Program-made: the position numbers and the translations under genes | The notes under the pieces: model-generated | Told to the model about the DNA's origin: nothing | Seen by the model: only the letters and a program-made list of their open reading frames with translations | Database searches by the model: none | In this document: positions 5,990 through 13,293 of the stretch, piece after piece | Numbering within the stretch: position 1 is the stretch's first letter | How the letters are laid out: the number at the start of each line of letters is the position of its first letter | Assembly (NCBI GenBank): GCA_031284645.1 | Contig: JAITXS010000034.1 | Location: 1 to 13,306, forward strand | Direction: 5' to 3' | DNA from: Spirochaetaceae bacterium | Lineage (GTDB): Bacteria; Spirochaetota; Spirochaetia; Treponematales; Breznakiellaceae | DNA: 13,306 nucleotides

Positions 5990-6910
5990 ATGCTGGAAAA
6001 CGAAGATGAATTAGAAAAACTCGAAGACTTGGAAGATGAAATGCCGGAAGATCCCGGTATCGTTGCTGAAACAGTAGACGGCCCCATAGATGCGCCGGTT
6101 TATTATCTTATACTTGAATATTCCCGTGATACTTTTTTTGCAATTTACAAGGGTGAAAATCTTGAGTCAGGCGCTCAGGTTATTGTTCCGACACGATATG
6201 GGAAAGATTTGGCCCGGGTTCTCGGACCGGTAAAAAACCTTCAAACTTTTTCGAACGCAAAGATTACCCGTATAGAACGGCTTGGCACAGCCGAGGACAA
6301 GCAGAGGGTTGAGCAGAATAAAGAAGCCGAGCGGCAAGCACTTATAATCTGTAAAGAAAAAATCGTAGTGCATAAGCTACAGATGAAACTGGTGGGTGTT
6401 CATTATCTTTTGGAAGATCCCAAAATCTTGTTTTTCTTTACTGCTGATAATCGTGTGGATTTCCGTGAACTGGTAAAAGATCTTGTCTCTATTTTTAAGA
6501 TGAGAATTGAGCTTAGACAAATAGGAATACGGGATGAATCACGTATTTCAGGGGGTCTTGGTATTTGCGGACGAGATTATTGCTGCCATACGATATCTGA
6601 AAAGCTTAAGCCGGTTTCAATCAAAATGGCGAAAGAACAAAATCTTTCGCTGAATTCAATGAAAATCTCCGGCTCTTGCGGACGACTGCTCTGCTGCCTT
6701 GCTTATGAACACGACTATTATGCCGAACAGCGGAAATTCTATCCGCCGGAAGGGTACAAACTGAGCTGGGATGCGGCAAACTGGCGGGTTCGGGAAGTGA
6801 ATGTTATTATCGGTCTGGTTACGCTTGATTCGGAAGATGGCAGACAATTGATGATCCCCGGAAAACGATTTGAAAAAATCGAAAATGGCTGGCGGATTCT
6901 CAAGGAATGA
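5990..6910 (+). CDS. PSP1-domain protein, YaaT-like
   Basis: I use the ATG at 5990 (306 residues) because AAGGTGG lies eight bases upstream; a GTG at 5978 lacks a site. An acidic N-terminus (1-30) precedes the PSP1 fold. The diagnostic Cys-rich block is clear: GGLGICGRDYCC (C193, C198, C199), then LKPVSIKMAKEQNLSLN and KISGSCGRLLCC (C230, C235, C236). In Bacillus subtilis YaaT joins YlbF and YmcA in a complex that modulates RNase Y, and [4Fe-4S] clusters have been reported for that complex. Neither YlbF nor YmcA is in this window. The gene follows the YaaR-like gene and overlaps the next start by ATGA, so it is co-translated. An RNA-decay or signalling role is inferred from the family only. 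Confidence 0.88.
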   Translation: MLENEDELEKLEDLEDEMPEDPGIVAETVDGPIDAPVYYLILEYSRDTFFAIYKGENLESGAQVIVPTRYGKDLARVLGPVKNLQTFSNAKITRIERLGTAEDKQRVEQNKEAERQALIICKEKIVVHKLQMKLVGVHYLLEDPKILFFFTADNRVDFRELVKDLVSIFKMRIELRQIGIRDESRISGGLGICGRDYCCHTISEKLKPVSIKMAKEQNLSLNSMKISGSCGRLLCCLAYEHDYYAEQRKFYPPEGYKLSWDAANWRVREVNVIIGLVTLDSEDGRQLMIPGKRFEKIENGWRILKE

Positions 6911-8697
6911 ACAAATATACGCGGCAGTGCTCAAGGCCCTTTAGCAGGAGAAACAGCTTGGGCATGAGACCTTTTAATCCCGCAAGACAGCTCCCCTGCC
7001 TTTGCCGTTTGTTTTTTTGTGCTGTGGTATTTTTTGGGGCTTCGTTTGTTTTTGCACAAAGCGCCTCTGAATACGGAGAAGCGGCAATCGCGGCAAAATA
7101 TCTTCAATGGGTGCAGCAACAATGTGCCGACGGGCACTACAAAGAGGCGGAAAAAGCCCTGATCCGTGCGGGAGATTATGCCTCCTTCTCTTCTGATTTA
7201 TCTTATTTATACGCTGAAGTGCAAATCGTCCTGTCACGCCCGCGTCGGCAAATTCTGGCGTCTCTTAATCTGGCCATCGCGACAGATAGATGGAATTACT
7301 ATACGGACAGCGATGCCCGCCTCTTAAAAACAAAAATCCTGCTTGCCCTGATGTATTATGACGAAGCACTTGCCGAAACCGAGAGACTTCCGGCAAGTGA
7401 AAAAAAAGAGGAAATACGTCTTTTTGCCCTGTCGCAATTGCGAAACAATGAAATTTTTCGCTTGAACGCAGAAAAAGCCTTGTACGTGTACCCGAAAAAC
7501 AGGGACATTATCTCCCTTGTTTTTAACTATGCGGCAAGACTTGAGACTATTGAGCCACAGGATTATATTCTTATTTCCCGTCTCTTAAAGCAGATTAACA
7601 GCCTCCTTGAGATTGACGAAGACTTAATTTTTACGATAGCGCCTTTTATGCCGGATATAGAGGAAGCAGCCCGACTCTTGCAATCCCGCCGGGCCTCAAG
7701 TGTGAACGGCAGCCCCAAAGACGCCCTGCCTGTCTTGCTTAATCTTGGTGTTATAAACGAAGATACCGCGATTGAGGAGCTCTTTTCCCCGCAGGAAGAG
7801 AGAGTACAAAAAAACGGGGTTTTACCCGCGAATTTTGCCCTGCCTCCTTCTTTTGCCGGAAACAGTTCTTTTATAGATAAAAAGGATCTGCTCTCCGTCT
7901 TTAAACTGCTCCGTACCGACAGAGCCCGGGAACAATTTCTTGGGCGCCTTGCATACTACAACGGGCTTATCGCACAAGATCACAACAATGACGGTATTTT
8001 TGAATTGATTGGTGAATATCAATCAGGACTTCCGTGTACCATTATCAACGACCGAGATCAAGACGGACGGGCAAATCTTACGGTAAATTGTATGGCGGGC
8101 CTGCCCGTAAACGCTTTTATCTATACGGATGAAGCCGACGATGGCTTTGAGACCGGAATAGTACCGTCGATTACACCTGATTTTAACTATATGAGACTTG
8201 ACTATGAGGTATATCCATCGGTAAAGACTGCGTTTTTTCACGGGAGTTCCTACTTTTTCCGCCCGGAAGATTTTTATTATGAACCTTTTCATTTTGAAGA
8301 GCTTTGCAGCCAAGGGGGGACGGTGTTTCCGGAAATCAATCCTGAAGAGGATATCCCCGGAGAACGCTCCCTGTTCTCTTTTGCTTATATTATTGAAAGG
8401 CCAAGCAGAGAATTTAAGGGCGGAATCGAAAGTATAAGACTTTTGGACGGTATCATTCTTCAGGCAAGAGAGACACTTGACGGAAAGACTGTTTCGGAAA
8501 CGGAATTTGTTTCAGGAAGGCCCCGTTTTCAAAAAATTGACAGCGACAGGGACGGAAGAATGGAAACAATTCGCCATTTCAAGCAAAATATTGAGGGAAA
8601 TACCCTCCAATCCGGAGGGTACTATTTTACGGAGATTATGCCCATTGAGTATATTGAAAGCGATTGGGACGGTGACGGAAATTATGAAAAACAATAA
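6907..8697 (+). CDS. Exported TPR-like protein with DxDxDG calcium-loop motifs
   Basis: This 596-residue product starts at an ATG sharing ATGA with the preceding stop. A long basic N-region and a hydrophobic stretch (about 34-50, ending FVFA) look like a signal peptide; M20 is an alternative start. Residues about 55-260 are helical with TPR-like repeats (DGHYKEAEKALIRAGD, YYDEALAETERLP). The C-terminal half has beta-rich sequence with aspartate loops at four places: DHNNDG (358), DRDQDG (382), DSDRDG (545) and DWDGDG (586). These resemble EF-hand/dockerin-type calcium loops in secreted repeat proteins. I know no precise family; it looks spirochaete-restricted. Its place between PSP1 and an HtrA-like lipoprotein suggests an envelope role, perhaps as a scaffold. 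The next gene starts inside its last codons. Confidence 0.75.
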   Translation: MNKYTRQCSRPFSRRNSLGMRPFNPARQLPCLCRLFFCAVVFFGASFVFAQSASEYGEAAIAAKYLQWVQQQCADGHYKEAEKALIRAGDYASFSSDLSYLYAEVQIVLSRPRRQILASLNLAIATDRWNYYTDSDARLLKTKILLALMYYDEALAETERLPASEKKEEIRLFALSQLRNNEIFRLNAEKALYVYPKNRDIISLVFNYAARLETIEPQDYILISRLLKQINSLLEIDEDLIFTIAPFMPDIEEAARLLQSRRASSVNGSPKDALPVLLNLGVINEDTAIEELFSPQEERVQKNGVLPANFALPPSFAGNSSFIDKKDLLSVFKLLRTDRAREQFLGRLAYYNGLIAQDHNNDGIFELIGEYQSGLPCTIINDRDQDGRANLTVNCMAGLPVNAFIYTDEADDGFETGIVPSITPDFNYMRLDYEVYPSVKTAFFHGSSYFFRPEDFYYEPFHFEELCSQGGTVFPEINPEEDIPGERSLFSFAYIIERPSREFKGGIESIRLLDGIILQARETLDGKTVSETEFVSGRPRFQKIDSDRDGRMETIRHFKQNIEGNTLQSGGYYFTEIMPIEYIESDWDGDGNYEKQ

Positions 8698-10522
8698 AAA
8701 CAAAACGCTTTTTGTCTTCTCGCTGATTTTGATTTTCCTTTGCAATAGCTGCGCGACATGGGAAGACGCAGAGATCCGCCTTTCACCGCCAAAATCCACC
8801 CGTGAGGTGAGGATTGCTGATATTGAAAAGACGCTTGCCGATAATCCTGCGCGATCCATTCATCTTATCGGTATGTATAACGAGATTTACGGAAAAGAAA
8901 GCATTCACTCAGTTGACAGCGAGAATGATCAGCAGAAGATGGAAAGTCTCCGCACACAGGCGGTAGACAATATGATCGCAATGCAAACAAAAGCGATTAC
9001 GGAAAAACGCTGGGATGCTGCCGCTTCTCTTGCCCGTTCTCTTGCCGTGCTTGGAATTCAGGTTGAACATACCGGTATAGAGCCGGATTTATTGCTGCAA
9101 GAGGCAAAAGACAGTCTTGCACAGGGTAAAGATCTACAGGCTTTTCTTGCCGCAGTTCATTCTCATGAGTTGCGAGCGCTTGAGGCCGGGGATGCAATGC
9201 TCTTTTTGGAACGGGCATTCAAAACAAAACAGCGCCGTACCGCTTTATACTTTCTGAACGCAGCTTTGGAGTCCGGTAGAAATATTGAAATTACGCCGGA
9301 AATACGTTCTTTTGCTCAAGGCAGGGATTCTGCCCGCGATATGATTAAAGGCGTTGCAACCGTGATTGTCGACCGGGGTATCAGAGTGGAACGCGGACGC
9401 GGAATGATTGACAGAGTGCTCGGTTCAGCGTTTTTTGTTGATTCTTCCGGCCTTTTAATCACAAATTATCATGTCGTCACCAGCGAGGTTGATCCTTCGT
9501 ACGAAGGTTATTCGCGGATGTTTATCAGACTCGGTGATTCCGCAAGTGCCCGTATTCCCGCTAAGGTTATAGGCTGGGATAAAACACTGGATTTAGCTCT
9601 TATTAAGGCTGAGATTACGCCGGAGTATGTGTTTTCTGTGGTTGACAGCGTTATCCCCTCGGTGGGGGACACTGTTTTAGCCATAGGCTCCCCGGGTGGG
9701 CTTGAAAAAACCGTTACTTCGGGTATTGTTTCCGCTCTGGGCAGGCGTTTTTTGCAAATAGGGGATGTCATGCAGATTGATGCTGCAGTGAATCACGGTA
9801 ATTCCGGCGGGCCGGTTATTGATACAGCCGGGCGTCTTGTCGGCGTTGTTTTTGCCGGGGTCGAACAATTTGAGGGAATGAATTTTGCGGTTCCCGCAGA
9901 ACGCCTGGCTGCCGCTCTTCCTGCCATGCTGAAAGGCGGCAAGGCAAAACGCCCCTGGCTTGGGCTTAGTTTGACACAAACAAGAGAAGGCGCACAGATT
10001 ATCTATGCCGCGCCGCTTACGCCCGCCGCAGAACAACTGGTAAGCGAAGGCAGCTATATCACTATGCTGAACGGCGAAAAAATCAGTGCGCCGCAGGGAG
10101 CGTTGATTGCCGCTTTACAGGACAAGCTTTTCCCTTTTGAGCCGGGGGAATTGGTGGCACTTGCGACATCGGACGGCAAACAGCGTGTCATTCAGACAGT
10201 CGAGCGCCCTGAAACACCGCTTGCCGAAGCAGCACGAAACGACAGCAAGGAACGGCTTGTTTCCGCTCTTTTTGGTTTGATACTTGAACCTTCGGTGGGG
10301 CGTTCAATGACGCCGACCTATCTGATAAAAAGCATTGTACGCGGTTCTGTTGCCGATGAAGCGGGTCTTTCCCCGCAGGATCCTGTCCGCATCCACGGCT
10401 TTATCGTGGATGAAAAAGAAGGATATGTCCTTCTTGATATTAACGTAAAAAAACGCGCCTCGGGTTATCTTGAAACAACCATGCGCCTTCCCGCCCTGCT
10501 TGATTCGCCGGACACACTATAG
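8684..10522 (+). CDS. HtrA-like trypsin-fold serine protease lipoprotein
   Basis: I place the start at ATG 8684 (612 residues), inside the end of the preceding gene, because it opens a proper lipoprotein signal: KNNKNKT, a hydrophobic core, then LCNSC with Cys23 (or Cys20) as the likely lipidated residue. Residues about 40-220 are helical and TPR-like. The protease domain (about 225-410) has a complete triad: H263 in TNYHVV, D303 in TLDLALIK, and S374 in HGNSGGPV. A PDZ-like domain begins at RPWLGLSL (about 422), and a second PDZ-like unit (about 530-612) contains GSVADEAGLSPQDPV. This matches the S1C (DegP/HtrA) layout with an added N-terminal helical region. It probably acts in the periplasm on misfolded or specific envelope proteins. 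It is the last gene of the operon. Confidence 0.85.
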   Translation: MKNNKNKTLFVFSLILIFLCNSCATWEDAEIRLSPPKSTREVRIADIEKTLADNPARSIHLIGMYNEIYGKESIHSVDSENDQQKMESLRTQAVDNMIAMQTKAITEKRWDAAASLARSLAVLGIQVEHTGIEPDLLLQEAKDSLAQGKDLQAFLAAVHSHELRALEAGDAMLFLERAFKTKQRRTALYFLNAALESGRNIEITPEIRSFAQGRDSARDMIKGVATVIVDRGIRVERGRGMIDRVLGSAFFVDSSGLLITNYHVVTSEVDPSYEGYSRMFIRLGDSASARIPAKVIGWDKTLDLALIKAEITPEYVFSVVDSVIPSVGDTVLAIGSPGGLEKTVTSGIVSALGRRFLQIGDVMQIDAAVNHGNSGGPVIDTAGRLVGVVFAGVEQFEGMNFAVPAERLAAALPAMLKGGKAKRPWLGLSLTQTREGAQIIYAAPLTPAAEQLVSEGSYITMLNGEKISAPQGALIAALQDKLFPFEPGELVALATSDGKQRVIQTVERPETPLAEAARNDSKERLVSALFGLILEPSVGRSMTPTYLIKSIVRGSVADEAGLSPQDPVRIHGFIVDEKEGYVLLDINVKKRASGYLETTMRLPALLDSPDTL

Positions 10523-10551
10523 AAGACACGGAATTCTCATTACGGGGAGAT

Positions 10552-12096
10552 TCAGGGGCGGCTTTGCCCCTCCGCTCCGGTCGAACACTCATCAAACACT
10601 GCCTGTTTCCATTTTCGTCCTCTGTCGAATTCATTCAGGAACATTCCGAAAGAAGCGCAGCCCGGGGAAAGCACCACAATATCGCCGCAAGAGGCACTTT
10701 GGACTGCAAGTTTGACCGCAGTGGTGAGTTTATCAAAGGGGCCTTCGCAGGGTATGCCTGCACCGGCAAAAAGTTTCTCGAGTTTATCGCTTGCGCTGCC
10801 TGCAAGCAGGATGATTTTTTTTGCCTTAACGGCGGCTTTGATGAGCGGGGAAAAGTCAAGCATTTTGTCGGTACCTCCGGTAACGAGGATAGGGTTTCCA
10901 AGCGCGGAAATGGCGGCGGCAGCGGCTTCGGGGATAGTCGCGGCAGTATCATTGTAATAACGAACGCCGTCTTTTTCAAAAAAGAATTCCAGACGGTGTT
11001 CAATGCCCGGGAAAGCGCTGAGTTTTTCCCGAATGAATGACGGCTCAATGCCCAGATCAAGCAGGGCAAGTCCGGCTTCAAGGAGATTTATTTTTTGATG
11101 TATGCCCGGAGTTAGGGTTTCCGTTCCGACAATTTCCGTGATTTCGCCTTTCCCTAAAAGACCTATCGGCCCCCGCGCAAAAGCACAGCCTGTTCCTCTA
11201 TCAAACCATGCAGCCGCAGCCTTGTCAGGCGGCGTTTCAACAGAGCAAAGAAGTGCTCTTCCGTTTGTTTCGCGTAAAAAACTCCGCCCCCACTGGTCGT
11301 CAAGTGCGATAGTTGTGCAGGAGCTGTCCTGATTTTTGTAGATAAGGCGTTTATCGGCAATATATGCGTCCATAGTGCCGTAACGATCAAGGTGATCGCT
11401 CATTATTGCGGTAAGGACTGCAATACGGGGTTTGAAAAACGGGGCGAAAATCTTTCCGCCGGGCGCTTGTGAGGGCGCTTCGCCAACTCCGGCGTCCGTC
11501 CATGCGGCATCCCCTTGACGGCAGTGGTTTTCATTCTTTAGAAATAAATCGCCAAGCTGCCAGCTTGAAAGCTCAAGAACGACATCATCTTCGGCGTTAA
11601 GTTCGTCGAGAAAACTAAGCGGCGAGACCGTGATATTGCCGCCGAGGTATGCTTTTCCGTGTCCTTGATCATGGTGAAACGCTTGTAAACCGTAAAAAAT
11701 TGCCGATGCAGTAAACGACTTGCCCTTTGATCCGGTAACCGCGCTCAGGCGGGCGGGATTTTCACGTAAAAAGAGAGAAATATCGCTTTCAACAGAGCGC
11801 GCCGCCTTTAAATACGGGGAGTCCGGACGGACACCCGGGTTTTTTATAACTAAATCGGCATTTTCAAAGTCTGCTTGTTCATGTTTACCCAAGATATAAC
11901 GCAGGGCTCGGGCATTAGATTCCCGGACATAATCGTCCAGCGCCTTGATTGACGGAGCGAGTACATCGGCACTCCGCAGGTCGGTAATCGTAACGGAAGC
12001 CCCCCGCCTTATAAGAAACTTTGCGGATTCAAGTCCGCCGCCGTGGATACCAAGCCCCATAACAAGAGCCCGGACACCGGAAAAATCAGTCTTCAT
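10552..12096 (-). CDS. murD: UDP-N-acetylmuramoyl-L-alanine:D-glutamate ligase MurD
   Basis: MurD adds D-glutamate to UDP-MurNAc-L-Ala in the cytoplasm. The 514-residue product has a Rossmann-like N-terminus (VMGLGIHGGGLESAKFL), the ATP loop TGSKGKS (121-127), ELSSWQL (175-181), DHLDRYG (234-240), EHRLE (366-370) and SPGCASFGMF in the C-terminal domain. The family motif usually written NDSKAT reads NDTAATIPEA here (382-391), so the usual lysine is alanine. It is longer than the usual 430-470 residues, partly from an insert at about 187-222 (around GDAAWTDAGVG) before PRIAVLT. The ATG at 12096 has no good ribosome binding site; a TATACT lies seven bases before it, so the message could be almost leaderless. 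It converges on the protease gene with 29 bases between stops. Confidence 0.92.
   Translation of the reverse strand: MKTDFSGVRALVMGLGIHGGGLESAKFLIRRGASVTITDLRSADVLAPSIKALDDYVRESNARALRYILGKHEQADFENADLVIKNPGVRPDSPYLKAARSVESDISLFLRENPARLSAVTGSKGKSFTASAIFYGLQAFHHDQGHGKAYLGGNITVSPLSFLDELNAEDDVVLELSSWQLGDLFLKNENHCRQGDAAWTDAGVGEAPSQAPGGKIFAPFFKPRIAVLTAIMSDHLDRYGTMDAYIADKRLIYKNQDSSCTTIALDDQWGRSFLRETNGRALLCSVETPPDKAAAAWFDRGTGCAFARGPIGLLGKGEITEIVGTETLTPGIHQKINLLEAGLALLDLGIEPSFIREKLSAFPGIEHRLEFFFEKDGVRYYNDTAATIPEAAAAAISALGNPILVTGGTDKMLDFSPLIKAAVKAKKIILLAGSASDKLEKLFAGAGIPCEGPFDKLTTAVKLAVQSASCGDIVVLSPGCASFGMFLNEFDRGRKWKQAVFDECSTGAEGQSRP
10554..10571. other. Short GC hairpin at the convergent gene ends
   Basis: AGGGGC and GCCCCT pair around a 6-base loop, overlapping the end of the murD reading frame just beyond the protease stop. 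No T-run follows on either strand, so it does not look like a standard intrinsic terminator. It may still help separate the two convergent transcripts. Confidence 0.3.
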
Positions 12097-12119
12097 TTTT
12101 TTCAGTATAGCCGGTTTTT

Positions 12120-12335
12120 TTATCTATTACGAGATGATTTGCGGCGGTTCATGTATGAATCTTGGCTCCAAAGCAGGGACAACACCAAATGTCCGTGTGC
12201 ATTGCTGTTGCCGCCATTGGGACTCCCATCGCGATACACACGGCAGAATCTGTTATCAGAAAGCGATTCGCTCTCCCGTACCATCACATCGTAGGTGTAG
12301 CCTATGAAGGGGGAGCGCTTTCCCCGCGTATCCAT
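12120..12335 (-). pseudogene. Decayed C-terminus resembling a formylglycine-generating-enzyme (FGE-sulfatase) protein
   Basis: The minus strand reads MVRESESLSDNRFCRVYRDG, then SPNGGNSN. This is close to the usual end of FGE/SUMF1-like domains (VRGGSW, then CRVAYR, then GFRVVR). The last motif appears only in another frame (TFGVVPAL), so at least one frameshift is present. The VRGGSW core is also eroded to VRESES. No upstream FGE domain was found. FGE-like proteins in spirochaetes are often surface or binding proteins and not true sulfatase activators. I treat this as a remnant; similarity is by pattern only, so the call is moderate. Confidence 0.4.
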
Positions 12336-12521
12336 AAATGACTCGCCAAATTAGGCGCACTCTTCGCCGCCGCTCCCCCTCGCTCCATAGTCCTCACTGC
12401 GCCCTACGGGCTCCGTTCCGGTCTATTCCGCTTCCCCCACTCTCTTGCTTTTATCCGCTGCATGACCACCGGTGCCCTGACAATTTGCGTTATCATGGTT
12501 ATTGTTTAGCACCATAATTTT
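12336..12521. other. GC-rich spacer without a recognised gene
   Basis: This stretch has repeated CCGCTCCCCCTCGCTCC-type sequence and a small GCCC-TAC-GGGC hairpin near 12402-12412, then becomes AT-rich. No open frame with coding character or ribosome binding site was found. It resembles the kind of repeated intergenic sequence common in some treponemal genomes, but I cannot confirm copies from one window. Confidence 0.35.
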
Positions 12522-12585
12522 CTAAATTACATCCAAATCCTTTACTGCCTCATCGGAGCTGTAATATTCTTTTATTCGTTTATTA

Positions 12586-12795
12586 TCATATTGATATCTT
12601 TTTCTTATTTGCAGGGGCGAATGAGCCATTTATTGCGAAATTCTCTGAGAGTTCAAATATTTTGTCTTTATGTTCAAAGGTTGAATATATTATTACATCA
12701 TGTGGATAGCCATTAATCAGAAATAAATTCCCTCCGGGATCACATGCAGTAATAAATAAACCCAAAAAAATCAGGGAAGATACTTTTTCCTTCAT
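12586..12795 (-). CDS. Small lipoprotein, possibly frameshifted at its 3' end
   Basis: From the ATG at 12795 the 69-residue product has a short lipoprotein signal: KEK, hydrophobic SLIFLGLF, then ITAC with Cys18. A second ATG at 12807 adds MKCC and is the alternative start. The mature part (DPGGNLFLINGYPHDVIIYS) is not a family I recognise. Neither start has a good ribosome binding site. The frame ends abruptly in NKKKISI within an A-rich run. If one base of the T5 run at 12599-12603 (plus strand) is dropped, the reading continues RYQYDNKRIKEYYSSDEAVK to a stop at 12522-12524. The present gene may therefore be a truncated form of a protein of about 95 residues. Confidence 0.6.
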   Translation of the reverse strand: MKEKVSSLIFLGLFITACDPGGNLFLINGYPHDVIIYSTFEHKDKIFELSENFAINGSFAPANKKKISI

Positions 12796-12848
12796 ACAGC
12801 ATTTCATCGTTTTGTTCCAGGAATTTCAGAATAATCATCCGCCGTTGT

Positions 12849-12965
12849 TTATAAAAGACTTACCGGATCAACATCCAGCTCAAGGTAAACCCGGGCGTCT
12901 TTTCCTGCCTCGTATAAGTCAAGGCCGCGCCGCCCCTCCACGGGTTCCGGTGCCCGCAATGGCAG
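12849..12965 (-). pseudogene. C-terminal tail, possibly of primosomal protein PriA
   Basis: The minus-strand frame ending at the TAA at 12849-12851 reads LDLYEAGKDARVYLELDVDP then VSLL. The ending with VDVDP plus a short hydrophobic end resembles the C-terminus of PriA helicases. The frame has no start and begins abruptly beside the stop of the antitoxin gene, after PEPVEGRRG. It therefore looks like the severed 3' end of a larger gene, cut when the toxin-antitoxin region or a repeat was inserted. The PriA identity rests on about 15 residues and is tentative. Confidence 0.35.
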
Positions 12966-12966
12966 C

Positions 12967-13293
12967 TCACAGAATCTTTGCAAGTATCTCCGGGTTATCT
13001 GCAACATAATTCAAGACATCCCCCATAGCGCCGGTGTACCCCTTGCCTAGAGACCTGTATTTTTCCAGAGCCTCCGGCTTTACACGGACGGAAACTACGG
13101 GGGAGGCTTTGCGTTTTCGGATTTCACGAGCCAGCGCTGCGAATTCTGCCAGCGCCTGCGGTGAGCTGGGGGGGCAATCGGGATCATATTCGTCCGGGTG
13201 TTTTTTGGCTTCCCGTGCTACACGCTTTACTTCCCGGATCACTTCTTTAGGTATCTTTCTCCCAGCCTTTCCCGTCAATTTGATAATAGCCAT
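12967..13293 (-). CDS. BrnA/DUF4415-type antitoxin
   Basis: The 108-residue product has a basic helical N-terminus (GRKIPKEVIREVKRVAREAK), an acidic linker (about 33-42) and a C-terminal ribbon-helix-helix-like unit: VVSVRVKPEALEKYRSLGKGYTG, with MGDVLNYVADNP after it. The VxxRVxPEALEKYRSLGKGY pattern is that of BrnA-like (DUF4415) antitoxins, which bind DNA and neutralise a BrnT-type ribonuclease toxin. The toxin gene normally lies just upstream, which here is outside the window. Consistent with that, another frame ends in a TAA overlapping this ATG (TAATG), so an upstream gene may be translationally coupled. There is no separate ribosome binding site in the 13 visible bases. Confidence 0.7.
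   Translation of the reverse strand: MAIIKLTGKAGRKIPKEVIREVKRVAREAKKHPDEYDPDCPPSSPQALAEFAALAREIRKRKASPVVSVRVKPEALEKYRSLGKGYTGAMGDVLNYVADNPEILAKIL

Noticed and set aside
10523..10571. Intrinsic terminator between the protease gene and murD
   Set aside because: The GC hairpin lacks a following T-run on either strand, so it is listed only as a hairpin.
10564..11040. Long plus-strand open frames opposite murD
   Set aside because: They are antisense to a gene with all MurD motifs and have no start signals or family signatures.
12043..12307. Plus-strand frames opposite the murD start and FGE-like remnant
   Set aside because: They carry no recognisable protein signature; the minus strand explains the sequence better.
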